This document shows positions 54,768 through 63,482 of a DNA stretch of 64,000 bases, one piece after another (within the stretch, counting starts at the first letter, position 1; each line of letters opens with the position of its first letter). The notes under the pieces were generated by a model. That model had not been told where the DNA came from. It worked only from the letters and a program-made list of their open reading frames with translations, and searched no databases. The DNA comes from Staphylococcus durrellii (GTDB lineage: Bacteria; Bacillota; Bacilli; Staphylococcales; Staphylococcaceae): assembly GCF_015594545.1 (NCBI RefSeq), contig NZ_JADIIO010000001.1, positions 62,001-126,000 on the forward strand. The letters run 5' to 3'. The translations under genes were made by a program, and so were the position numbers.

Positions 54768-54899
54768 ATGTCAGGTATCGTAGAAGCAATTTCAAACGCA
54801 GTAAAATCAGGTTTAGGTCATGACTGGGTATCAATGGGGACTAGCATTGCAGACGCAGTAGCTAAAGGTATTGACTCAATTTCTGGTTTAATTGGTTAA
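54768..54899 (+). CDS. Beta-class phenol-soluble modulin, 43 residues
   Basis: The peptide begins [20 protein letters not shown] and ends [10 protein letters not shown], closely resembling PSM-beta and the S. lugdunensis SLUSH peptides ([16 protein letters not shown] core). Length (43-44) is exactly that of the class. AAAGGAGAG SD, 7 nt spacing. Beta PSMs are amphipathic surfactant peptides linked to biofilm structuring and spreading. Co-transcribed with the 22-residue PSM; a terminator follows. Confidence 0.92.
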   Translation: MSGIVEAISNAVKSGLGHDWVSMGTSIADAVAKGIDSISGLIG

Positions 54900-54964
54900 T
54901 CGTATAATTTAAGTTTTATAAATGAATAAAAAATATAAGTATGATGCATTGTCATATAAATTAG

Positions 54965-55014
54965 ACACTTTCGTTAATTTCATTTTGTAGTGAAAATTAA
55001 CGGGAGTGTTTTTT
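54965..55014 (+). terminator. Terminator after the PSM genes
   Basis: Long stem from ACACTTTCGTTAATTT to AAATTAACGGGAGTGT with small mismatches, then a T-run. Confidence 0.8.
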
Positions 55015-55291
55015 ATTTTTAATCATTATTGTTAGCCAACGTAATTATCTTACTATCTATAAAAAAGTCATTTAACTGCATTATGAACCACTTATTAAAT
55101 ATAAAAAAGGACAAAAATTTAGATGTGTTGCATTTTTCCACACAAAGAAAAATCTAATGGTGGTCACGTATCTTGTAGGAAGTTAAAGTAGATATTGTAA
55201 TTTTTTTAAACCTAAAATACTTTAAGTGTTTAAAAAAGGGTAAAGGTTAAATAATTTAAAAATAAAATAAATATATATAGGAGGGAATGTT
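55015..55291. other. Gap before the MMPL gene
   Basis: AT-rich leader of the MMPL transcript. There is a partial inverted repeat around 55120-55160 (TTAGATGTGT and later AAAAATCTAA), but no gene or certain operator. Confidence 0.35.
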
Positions 55292-57946
55292 TTGGCAAAA
55301 CTACTGTACAAAATGGGAGCATTCATTGCTAAACATAAATGGACGGCTCTTTTTTCTTGGATTATCGTACTTGCAGTAATTATTGGTATCCTTTCAGTTA
55401 ATACACCGAAATTTGACGACGACATTACAATGAATGGTCTGAAGTCATTAGATACTAATGACAAAATTAGTAAAGAATTTCATCAGGATAGTCAAAAAGC
55501 ATCGATGCGGATTGTTTTCCATTCCGACAAAGATAGTGGCATAACAGAAAAAAGCACGAAGAAAGACATAGAAAAAGCGTTGGATAATATCAGTCAAGAT
55601 GATGATTATATCCAAAATGTTTCTAATCCTTTTGATAACGGACAAGTCAACAAAGATAAAAATACAGCTATCGCAGATATTAACTATGTCGTACCGCAGA
55701 CCGGTATGAAAGATCAATCTAAGAAAATTATCGATAATGAACTAAAAGATGTAACGGATAACCACAATGTGCATATCGAAAAAACTCAACAAAATGCTAT
55801 GGACGCAGAGCCTGGCGGTACTTCAGAAATTGTGGGTATTATTGCAGCATTTATTATCTTGTTAATTACATTTGGTTCTATCATTGCAGCAGGTATGCCG
55901 ATTGTTAGTGCGCTAATTGGTTTAGGTACGAGCGTTGGACTTATTGGTTTACTAACTTATGTCTTTGATATTCCAAATGTCACATTAACGCTATCAATTA
56001 TGATTGGTCTTGCCGTGGGGATTGACTACTCACTCTTTATACTATTTAGATATAAAGAACTTGCGAAAAAAGGTAAAGACCCTATAGAAGCAATTGGCTT
56101 AGCCGTAGGTACTGCAGGTAGTGCGGTCATATTTGCTGGTATAACAGTTATGGTAGCAGTTTGTGGTCTATCATTAGTGGGTATCGACTTCTTAGCGGTT
56201 ATGGGATTCTCTTCTGCTATTAGTGTGTTATTCGCAGTATTAGCAGCGTTAACTTTATTACCAGCACTAATAAGCATTTTCCATAAGCGTATTAAGTTAA
56301 CTACGAAGAGAGACAAAGAAAAATCTAAAGATAAAAATGTTGAAAGTAGTCCTTGGGGTAGATTTATTGTTGGTAAACCTGTAATCGCAACGCTTATTGG
56401 CTTGATTATTTTAATTCTGGCACTTATTCCAGTTAGTCATATGCGTTTAGGTATGCCTGATAACAGTCTGAAACCATTAGACTCACCAGAACATAAAGCA
56501 TACAAAATGATCTCAGATAACTTTGGAGAAGGTTATAATGGTCAAATTGTCATGTTAGTAAATACTAAAGATGATGGAAGTAAAAAAGATGTCGAAAATG
56601 ATTTAGACAATATTCGCGAAGACATTAAAGATTTAAATCATGTAGATAAAGTTGCTAAAGCACAACTTAATGACAATAATAATTATGCATTGCTTTCAAT
56701 TGTACCTGAAGCAGGACCTAACGCTAAATCTACACAAGATTTAACTTATGAGTTACGTGATTATAATAGTCAGGCAAAAGAGAAATATGACTTGGATACA
56801 GAAATATCAGGTCAAAGTGTAATTAACATTGATATGTCAGAAAAACTGAATAACGCAATCCCAGTATTCGCTGGCGTTATCGTTGCAATTGCTTTCCTCT
56901 TGCTTGCATTTGTATTCCGTTCAATTATCGTACCGTTAAAAGCAGTGTTAGGTTTCGTACTTTCACTTGCTGCAACGTTAGGATTCACAACGCTAGTTAT
57001 GCAAGATGGGTTCCTAGGAAATCTCTTTGGAGTTGAAGCTACTGGACCAGTACTGGCATTCTTACCGGTTATCGTAATTGGTATACTCTTTGGTCTCGCC
57101 ATAGACTATGAGCTCTTCTTGATGACGCGTGTACACGAAGAATATAGCAAGACTGGTGACAATGACCATGCGATTTTAGTTGGTATTAAACAAAGTGGAC
57201 CAGTTATCGTTGCTGCGGCCTTGATTATGTTCAGTGTATTTATTTCATTCGTCTTCCAAGATGATTCAACGATAAAATCTATTGGTATTGCTCTAGGTTT
57301 CGGCGTACTATTTGATGCATTTGTTGTTCGTATGCTGATCATTCCAGCATTGACAAAACTATTTGGTAAAGCGACTTGGTATTTACCTAAATGGTTAGAT
57401 GGCATAATGCCTGAAATCGATATTGAAGGTAAAGCATTAGAACAAAGTTCAAATTCAAATGAATCACAAGCAACTGAAGTTACTAATGATTATGATGAAT
57501 ATACAGATACAGATACTGATGCACAAAATCGACAATACGCAGATAGTCGCAAACCATCATATATGGGTTATGAGAATGAACAACCTAATCATTTTAATAA
57601 TAATGGTCACGATCATTTTACTCATCAAGCACCGCCGAGTTATTTCGGTACAAGTGTACAACAAGATGAAGATATTGATTATGAAACATTGTATACGCAA
57701 GAAGGCAATGGTCATGAACAAGGTGATTATCAGTCTGCACAATATGCGGGTTATGAACCTCATGAAGATATGAATAAAGATAAAATTGAAAAAACTACAG
57801 CATTATATGAAGCGTTGGCTAAAGAAACATCAGATCAAGACATCGTCTTCAACGCCTTAATGTTATATGCTCGAGTGAATAATAAAGCAGTTTATGACAA
57901 ATATAAAAATGAACATACAAATAATGGCTACGGAGATTTAGAGTAA
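55292..57946 (+). CDS. MMPL/RND-family exporter (FarE-like) with long polar tail
   Basis: 884 residues. Two MMPL repeats, each with a large extracellular loop and a helix bundle; the proton-relay pattern is GLAVGIDYSLFILFRYKEL in the first and GLAIDYELFLMTRVHEEY in the second. Residues from about 720 to 884 form a hydrophilic Asn/Gln/Asp/Tyr-rich cytoplasmic tail. S. aureus FarE, which exports antimicrobial fatty acids, belongs to this family. TTG start at 55292 behind AGGAGGG. The lipoprotein gene lies 22 bp downstream, and a TetR gene at 59170 is a candidate regulator. Confidence 0.82.
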   Translation: MAKLLYKMGAFIAKHKWTALFSWIIVLAVIIGILSVNTPKFDDDITMNGLKSLDTNDKISKEFHQDSQKASMRIVFHSDKDSGITEKSTKKDIEKALDNISQDDDYIQNVSNPFDNGQVNKDKNTAIADINYVVPQTGMKDQSKKIIDNELKDVTDNHNVHIEKTQQNAMDAEPGGTSEIVGIIAAFIILLITFGSIIAAGMPIVSALIGLGTSVGLIGLLTYVFDIPNVTLTLSIMIGLAVGIDYSLFILFRYKELAKKGKDPIEAIGLAVGTAGSAVIFAGITVMVAVCGLSLVGIDFLAVMGFSSAISVLFAVLAALTLLPALISIFHKRIKLTTKRDKEKSKDKNVESSPWGRFIVGKPVIATLIGLIILILALIPVSHMRLGMPDNSLKPLDSPEHKAYKMISDNFGEGYNGQIVMLVNTKDDGSKKDVENDLDNIREDIKDLNHVDKVAKAQLNDNNNYALLSIVPEAGPNAKSTQDLTYELRDYNSQAKEKYDLDTEISGQSVINIDMSEKLNNAIPVFAGVIVAIAFLLLAFVFRSIIVPLKAVLGFVLSLAATLGFTTLVMQDGFLGNLFGVEATGPVLAFLPVIVIGILFGLAIDYELFLMTRVHEEYSKTGDNDHAILVGIKQSGPVIVAAALIMFSVFISFVFQDDSTIKSIGIALGFGVLFDAFVVRMLIIPALTKLFGKATWYLPKWLDGIMPEIDIEGKALEQSSNSNESQATEVTNDYDEYTDTDTDAQNRQYADSRKPSYMGYENEQPNHFNNNGHDHFTHQAPPSYFGTSVQQDEDIDYETLYTQEGNGHEQGDYQSAQYAGYEPHEDMNKDKIEKTTALYEALAKETSDQDIVFNALMLYARVNNKAVYDKYKNEHTNNGYGDLE

Positions 57947-57968
57947 AAGGTAAAGGAGGAAGCGATGA

Positions 57969-58901
57969 ATGATTAAGCGACGTTTAATTAAAATGGTTGG
58001 CCTTGTAGCCACATTAGCCTTAGCCCTAGTGCTAAGTGCCTGTGGTAATGGCGGTGGCTCGTCGGATAATAAGAAAACAGCTTTAGGTAGTAAAGATGTT
58101 GAAATTCCTTACATTGCTTCAGATAACTCAACAGCACGTTCATTAGTAATTGCTGAAGTACTGAAGAAAGCTGGCTATAACGTTACAACAACACCAGTTC
58201 AAGCAAGTGGTCCACTCTATGCTTCAGTTTCTGAAGATAAAAACCAATTTCATGCAGATGGTATATTCCCATCTACAGATAAAAAGTATTACGACAAATT
58301 TAAAAATAAAGTTACAGTATACAATCAAAATCATATAATTGATAAAGCGAAAGTAGGATTAGCTGTACCTAAATATGAACAAGACGTAGATTCTATCCGT
58401 GACTTGAAAAATAAAGATTTCGGTAAATCAGTGGATTGGACAATCCAAGGTACAGATGAACGTAATGGCATAATGAAACAAACTAAAGATGAGATTGGCG
58501 AAAATGATTTAAAAAAATATAGTCTGAAAAAATCTTCAGACCAAGATCAATTCAAAAAAATTCAAGGTGCATATAAGCAGCAAAAACCAATAGTCTTCAC
58601 TGCTATGGACCCAAGTTGGATTAATAAAGAATTAGATTTCAAAATGTTAGAAGATCCTGATAAAGTATATGGCAACAAAGATCAACATATCGATTTAGTC
58701 TTTAACAAAGAGTTTAAACAAAATCATCCTGGCGCATACAAAATAGCGACACGTATGGCTGATGATTGGAGTAAAAAAGACGAAGAAAACCTATCTAAAA
58801 AAATATTCGTCGACAACAAAAACCCTGAGCAAACTGCAAAAGACTATGTAGATGATCATGACAACAAAGTTGATGACTGGACAGAAAACGTCGGCAATTA
58901 A
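57969..58901 (+). CDS. Glycine betaine/choline-type substrate-binding lipoprotein (OpuAC fold)
   Basis: 310 residues. Signal peptide with lipobox LSAC (Cys at residue 25), then a type-II periplasmic-binding fold of the OpuAC/ProX group (VEIPYIASDNSTARSLVIAE, KDFGKSVDWTIQGTDERNG, QQKPIVFTAMDPSWINKELD). Trp and Asp residues in the MDPSW region resemble a quaternary-amine cage. No ATPase or permease gene accompanies it; instead it follows an MMPL exporter by 22 bp. The actual ligand is therefore doubtful. SD GGAGG. Confidence 0.82.
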   Translation: MIKRRLIKMVGLVATLALALVLSACGNGGGSSDNKKTALGSKDVEIPYIASDNSTARSLVIAEVLKKAGYNVTTTPVQASGPLYASVSEDKNQFHADGIFPSTDKKYYDKFKNKVTVYNQNHIIDKAKVGLAVPKYEQDVDSIRDLKNKDFGKSVDWTIQGTDERNGIMKQTKDEIGENDLKKYSLKKSSDQDQFKKIQGAYKQQKPIVFTAMDPSWINKELDFKMLEDPDKVYGNKDQHIDLVFNKEFKQNHPGAYKIATRMADDWSKKDEENLSKKIFVDNKNPEQTAKDYVDDHDNKVDDWTENVGN

Positions 58902-58992
58902 GAATAAAGCATAAAGTGGATTAGGAGCTATTTAAACTGTATAAATATTAATGTACATGATTTCCCTGTTCGGAGAGTGTAGGAAGGTAATT

Positions 58993-59022
58993 AATTCCTC
59001 ATTCAGCGAATGGGGAATTTTT
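58993..59022 (+). terminator. Terminator after the MMPL-lipoprotein operon
   Basis: 12-bp stem AATTCCTCATTC/GAATGGGGAATT (one G-U), 3-nt loop, T-run. Confidence 0.85.
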
Positions 59023-59169
59023 ATATGTGAAAAAAATGTGAAATTTTATTGTAGGTAAGGTAATCAAATTTAAATTTAAGATGTCTCTCTTTGTTAACTT
59101 ATGTTTGCTTGTGATAAGCTACGGCTAAGTATATCATGTAAAGCATTTTAAGTTTGAGGAGAGAAAGTT

Positions 59170-59718
59170 ATGCAACCACAATCACCAGTACAGAAAAGAA
59201 CTGTTCAACATATTGTTTATGAAACTTATCAACTACTTTATAAAAATTATTTTGATGTGATAACAGTACAACAAATTTGTGAAGCGGCAGAAATTAATCG
59301 TAGCACTTTTTATCGTTATTTCGAAGACAAATACGATTTATTGTACTATCTTGCACAATATATAGGATCTTCATTAAAGTCGCGCGTCAATGAGTTAGAT
59401 ACAGATTCATTCGTCGAAGCTTTTGTGTCATATTTTGAAAGAAACAAGATGGTATTCCGGCATTTATTTACTTCAGCAAAGTCAGTAGATATTTATCAAG
59501 AATTAATCCAAGTGCACAGCAAATTGATGTATGACGAATCATGTTTAAAAAGTGATGAATTATCCTTAAAAATTCGCGCATCCAAGCATCCTAAAATGTT
59601 GTGTGATTTTATGAGTGCAGGATTAATAGAAGTATTAAAAAAATGGATTAATAATGATTACGATGATGATGCAGAAGAATTATTCTATTTTTTTAAAAAC
59701 ACAATAATGCCGTTATAA
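59170..59718 (+). CDS. TetR-family regulator
   Basis: 182 residues: an N-terminal HTH (FDVITVQQICEAAEINRSTF, then YRYFEDKYDLLYYLAQ) of the TetR type and a helical C-terminal effector region without recognised ligand. GAGGAGAG SD. In S. aureus a TetR protein (FarR) next to farE controls the fatty-acid exporter; this gene lies just downstream of a FarE-like operon, so it may have a similar role, but the order differs and this is a guess. It could also control the following hydrolase. Confidence 0.82.
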   Translation: MQPQSPVQKRTVQHIVYETYQLLYKNYFDVITVQQICEAAEINRSTFYRYFEDKYDLLYYLAQYIGSSLKSRVNELDTDSFVEAFVSYFERNKMVFRHLFTSAKSVDIYQELIQVHSKLMYDESCLKSDELSLKIRASKHPKMLCDFMSAGLIEVLKKWINNDYDDDAEELFYFFKNTIMPL

Positions 59719-59847
59719 TAATGCCTTTAGAAATAATACACTTTTTTTAGTAACTAAAGTTGTTAAGAACTGTTTGGCATCGTGTTAGTGAGTGGATTTA
59801 TTAGAATTAAAGTAAATTAAAAATGAACTTACATGGGGTGAAATAAA

Positions 59848-60522
59848 ATGGAAAGCGTATTTTACGGTAATGATGATGAACAATTTTTCGATATTTATGT
59901 TAACGATGACAAAAGTGATAAATGGTTAATACTTGTGCACGGGGGTTATTGGCGTCAAAAACACACTAAAGAGAATGTTAATACACTATTCGAAAAGTTT
60001 AATACTGAAGGATTTAATGTCGTAACGGTAGAATATCGCCGTGGTAAAAACAAATGGCCTATACCTAACGATGATGTTCAAGCTGCGATAGCTAAATTCA
60101 AACAATCTAAGTATTATCACGATAACCAAGAAATTACACTTATAGGCCATTCAGTAGGAGGACAACTCGCATTGTTAAATGAAGCGAATGTTGATCGCGT
60201 AGTTGCTTTAGCGCCAGTTACTGATGTACCTTTCACTTATGATTATGAATTAGGAGAAAATGCTGCTAAAGCATATTTCGGTGACGATAAGGCATTAATG
60301 AAAGAAGCTTCCCCTATTGAAAAGGCGAACCTTTCGGCTACAACATTAATTATACATGGTAAGAATGACGATAGAGTCGTCGTCGACAATACATTCGATT
60401 TTGTACGCAAATTTGCGAGTGCTAATTTGGATTTATTCGTCTTCAATGACCTTCCTCATATGGAGTGTGTAAATCCTGAGCATCCAGTATTCTCTTACTT
60501 ATTTGAGTGGGTTAATAAGTAA
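59848..60522 (+). CDS. Alpha/beta hydrolase (kynurenine-formamidase/esterase-like)
   Basis: 224 residues: oxyanion motif LVHGGYWRQKHTKENV, EYRRGKNKWPIPNDDVQAAI, nucleophile elbow GHSVGGQLAL, acid in HGKNDDRVV and a late His in LPHMECVNPEHP. HGGYW and the short length fit the KynB-like/BD-FAE esterase group. Cytoplasmic. Substrate unknown; no tryptophan-degradation genes are nearby. Separate from the TetR gene by about 130 bp. Confidence 0.78.
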   Translation: MESVFYGNDDEQFFDIYVNDDKSDKWLILVHGGYWRQKHTKENVNTLFEKFNTEGFNVVTVEYRRGKNKWPIPNDDVQAAIAKFKQSKYYHDNQEITLIGHSVGGQLALLNEANVDRVVALAPVTDVPFTYDYELGENAAKAYFGDDKALMKEASPIEKANLSATTLIIHGKNDDRVVVDNTFDFVRKFASANLDLFVFNDLPHMECVNPEHPVFSYLFEWVNK

Positions 60523-60628
60523 GAATGTTGAAAGTTATTGCATAAATTTCACCAAGGTGAATCAATTATTCATATGATATAATAAAATTTATTAGTAAAA
60601 GTGACGATTTTAGGAGAGATTTTCAATA

Positions 60629-61717
60629 ATGAATAAGCCAAAATATCAAATTGTAGCAGACGAAATTAAGGAAAAAATTATTAATAAAAATTATTATATT
60701 GGGATGCTCTTACCTACAGAAAAACAATTTCAAGACCGATATAATCTAAGTCGCTATACGATCAGACAAGCAATGGATTTGCTAGTTTCTGAAGGTTATA
60801 TTAAAAAGAAAAAAGGATCAGGCTCCTATGTGAGTAATAAATATTTAAGTGCTAAACAAGATAAAAGTTTGAAAAAAATCGGTGTGATCGTAACATATTT
60901 ATCTGAATACATATTTCCAAATATCATTAGAGGTATTGAAAAAGAATTAAAAAGCCAAGGCTATTCTTTAATATTGGCTAGCACAAATAATAATCATGAA
61001 GATGAAAAGCAATGTTTACAAATGATGTTAAATCAAGGCGTTTCAGGCCTAATAGTTGAACCCACTAAAAGCAATGTCTATAACCCTAATTTATCTTATT
61101 ATCCTTTATTTAAACAACGAGATATTCCAATTTTAATGATAAACGCTAATTATGAAGAGTTAAATTTACCCTATATAGCTATAGATGATGTGAAATCAGG
61201 TTATTTGGCAACACAATATCTTATCGATAAAGGTCACGAAAAAATAGCATTAATTACAAAAATTGACGACAATCAAGGCAAACTTAGAATGAAGGGATAT
61301 TTTAATGCATTCGAAAAAAATAATAAATTATTCAAGGGTGAAAATATATATACATACAACACTGAAAGTCGACAAAAAGTTATAGAACAAATTGTTGAAC
61401 ATATAAGTAATAATAAAATTAATATCACTGCTTTAGTGTGCTATAACGATGAAATAGCATATGATATTATTCACTATTTGAGACAATGCAATTTAAAAAT
61501 ACCACAAGATATTTCAATAGTTGGCGAAGATAATTCTATTTTAAGTAGATTAAAAGAATTGAATTTATCGTCTACTGCCCATCCACAAGAATTATTAGGT
61601 ACTAAAGCGGCTAATTTAATTATTGAAGCAATTGAAAAGAACAATGAGCTTAAGTCAGAATTAATTGATACGTATATAATTGAAAGAAGTTCAGTCAAAG
61701 ATATAAAAAAAATTTAA
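60629..61717 (+). CDS. araR: Arabinose operon repressor AraR (GntR HTH + LacI-type sensor)
   Basis: 362 residues: a GntR winged helix at the N-terminus (YIGMLLPTEKQFQDRYNLSR, YTIRQAMDLLVSEGYIKKKK) fused to a LacI-type sugar-binding domain (KIGVIVTYLSEYIFPNIIRG, then TALVCYNDEIAYDII and SIVGEDNSILSRL). This unusual fusion is the hallmark of AraR, whose inducer is L-arabinose. Located immediately before araB, with AraR-type boxes in the gap. TTTAGGAGAG SD. Confidence 0.9.
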   Translation: MNKPKYQIVADEIKEKIINKNYYIGMLLPTEKQFQDRYNLSRYTIRQAMDLLVSEGYIKKKKGSGSYVSNKYLSAKQDKSLKKIGVIVTYLSEYIFPNIIRGIEKELKSQGYSLILASTNNNHEDEKQCLQMMLNQGVSGLIVEPTKSNVYNPNLSYYPLFKQRDIPILMINANYEELNLPYIAIDDVKSGYLATQYLIDKGHEKIALITKIDDNQGKLRMKGYFNAFEKNNKLFKGENIYTYNTESRQKVIEQIVEHISNNKINITALVCYNDEIAYDIIHYLRQCNLKIPQDISIVGEDNSILSRLKELNLSSTAHPQELLGTKAANLIIEAIEKNNELKSELIDTYIIERSSVKDIKKI

Positions 61718-61729
61718 AATGAATAGTTT

Positions 61730-61757
61730 AAAAGGGCCCTTTAATAGAAGGGTCCTT
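61730..61757 (+). terminator. Terminator after araR
   Basis: AAGGGCCCTT/AAGGGTCCTT stem (one G-U) with a 6-nt loop, then ATTTATTT. Confidence 0.65.
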
Positions 61758-61774
61758 ATTTATTTACTTAATTT

Positions 61775-61848
61775 ATTTGTACGTATTAATAATTTTTATA
61801 TATTGACTTATACGTACAAATATAATAATCTAAATGTAAGCGGTTTCT
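61775..61848 (+). promoter_or_regulatory. araB control region: two AraR-type boxes and a cre site
   Basis: ATTTGTACGTATTAAT at 61775-61790 and its inverse ATACGTACAAAT at 61810-61821 match the B. subtilis AraR core (ATTTGTNCGTACA). TGTAAGCGGTTTCT at 61835-61848 fits the cre consensus with one mismatch. Together they indicate arabinose induction and catabolite repression. Confidence 0.75.
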
Positions 61849-61862
61849 TAGGAGGTTAAAAG

Positions 61863-63482
61863 TTGAATAAAATAAAGAGTGAAGATCTTTCAATAGGCAT
61901 AGAATTAGGCTCAACAAGGATAAAAACGATAGCGATTGATAACAAAATGAATGTTATAGCCTCAGGTAGTTTTCAATGGCAAAATAATTTTATAGATGGA
62001 TTTTGGACATACTCTGCGAATGATATATGGGTAGGATTACAAAAAAGTTATGGCGTAATGGCACAAAATTTACTTGATAAAACTGGCGTTACATTAACAC
62101 AAATTAATTCTATTGGTATAAGTGCAATGATGCATGGTTATTTAGCTTTTGATAAGTATGATGATTTACTTGTACCATTTAGAACATGGCGTAATGGTAA
62201 TACAAAAGAAGCTGCCCAAAAACTGACAAAATATTTTAACTTTAACATTCCTGAAAGATGGAGTATTGCACATATTTATCAGGCAATTTTAGACAACGAA
62301 GCGCATGTTAATCAAATTGAATTTATTACTACGTTATCAGGATATATACATTGGTATTTAACAGGAGAGAAAGTTTTAGGGTTAGGCGATGCTTCCGGCA
62401 TGTTCCCAATAGACATTAATAGTAAAAATTATCGGTTAGACTTATTGAATAAAACACGTGATTTGTTTAAATCAAATGGTAGTGATTTATTAATTGAAAA
62501 GTTATTGCCTCAAGTTAAATTGGCAGGTGATAATGCTGGATATTTAACTGATACAGGAGCCAAGTTATTAGATCCAACTGGCAATCTTGAGTCTGGTTGT
62601 ATTATGTGTCCTCCTGAAGGAGATGCTGGTACTGGCATGGTAGCAACAAATACGGTTAGAGCAAATACTGGAAATATATCTGCTGGAACTAGTGCGTTTG
62701 CGATGATAGTTTTAGATGATGAGTTGAAAAATTACTACTCGCAAGTTGACGTTGTTACTACACCTGATGGAAAAGAAGTTGCAATGATTCATGTTAATAA
62801 TTGTACATCTGATATTAATGACTGGATGGATTTATTTGCTGAAGTATTGGAAACTATGGGGGTTAAATTTTCATCTGAAAAGATGTACGGACAAATATTT
62901 GAGGCGTCATTAAATAGTGATGACGATTTAGGTGGCTTATTATCTTATAACTATATTTCTGGTGAAAATATTACCGATATTGATGTCGGTTACCCACTGT
63001 TTATTAGGCTACCTAACAATCAATTTAACTTAGCTAATTTTATGAAAATGAATTTATATAGTGCTTTTAGTACATTGAAAATTGGTATGGATTTATTACA
63101 GACTAATGAAAATATTAAATTAGATAAATTAATAGCACATGGTGGCATTTTTAAAACTAAGAAAATAGCTCAACAAGTATTGTCTTCAGTACTACAAGAA
63201 AGTATCACTGTAATGGAAACAGCAAGCGAAGGCGGTGCATGGGGAATCAGTATTTTAGCACACTATGCGTCATTAGATGAGCAAATAACTTTAGAACAAT
63301 TTCTAAATGAAAGAGTGTTTATAAATAATCAAGAAGTGACAGTAGAACCGACTCAAAAAGAAGTACGAAATTTTCAAAATTATTTAAAGAGAATTAAAGA
63401 TGGTTTGCCTATCGAGAAGGATGCTAATCAGTATTTAGGAGAGGATAAGGATGTTAGAGCAACTCAAACAAGAAGTTTATAA
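61863..63482 (+). CDS. araB: FGGY-family ribulokinase
   Basis: 539 residues of the FGGY kinase family: N-terminal ATPase motif SIGIELGSTRIKTIAIDNKM, QINSIGISAMMHGYLAF, VPFRTWRNGNT, and the phosphate-2 region NTGNISAGTSAFAMIV. It phosphorylates L-ribulose in arabinose breakdown; the sequence belongs to the branch found next to araD/araA in Firmicutes rather than to E. coli-type AraB. TTG start with AGGAGG SD. It overlaps araD by 32 bp. Confidence 0.88.
   Translation: MNKIKSEDLSIGIELGSTRIKTIAIDNKMNVIASGSFQWQNNFIDGFWTYSANDIWVGLQKSYGVMAQNLLDKTGVTLTQINSIGISAMMHGYLAFDKYDDLLVPFRTWRNGNTKEAAQKLTKYFNFNIPERWSIAHIYQAILDNEAHVNQIEFITTLSGYIHWYLTGEKVLGLGDASGMFPIDINSKNYRLDLLNKTRDLFKSNGSDLLIEKLLPQVKLAGDNAGYLTDTGAKLLDPTGNLESGCIMCPPEGDAGTGMVATNTVRANTGNISAGTSAFAMIVLDDELKNYYSQVDVVTTPDGKEVAMIHVNNCTSDINDWMDLFAEVLETMGVKFSSEKMYGQIFEASLNSDDDLGGLLSYNYISGENITDIDVGYPLFIRLPNNQFNLANFMKMNLYSAFSTLKIGMDLLQTNENIKLDKLIAHGGIFKTKKIAQQVLSSVLQESITVMETASEGGAWGISILAHYASLDEQITLEQFLNERVFINNQEVTVEPTQKEVRNFQNYLKRIKDGLPIEKDANQYLGEDKDVRATQTRSL

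Noticed and set aside
57459..57773. 104-codon forward frame inside the MMPL gene tail
   Set aside because: Out-of-frame reading of the repetitive polar tail; Met/Ile-rich and without relatives.
59774..59792. TTGGCATCGTGTTAGT between the TetR gene and the hydrolase gene as a -24/-12 promoter
   Set aside because: The -12 position reads GT instead of GC and the -24 block is weak; no link to the regulon.
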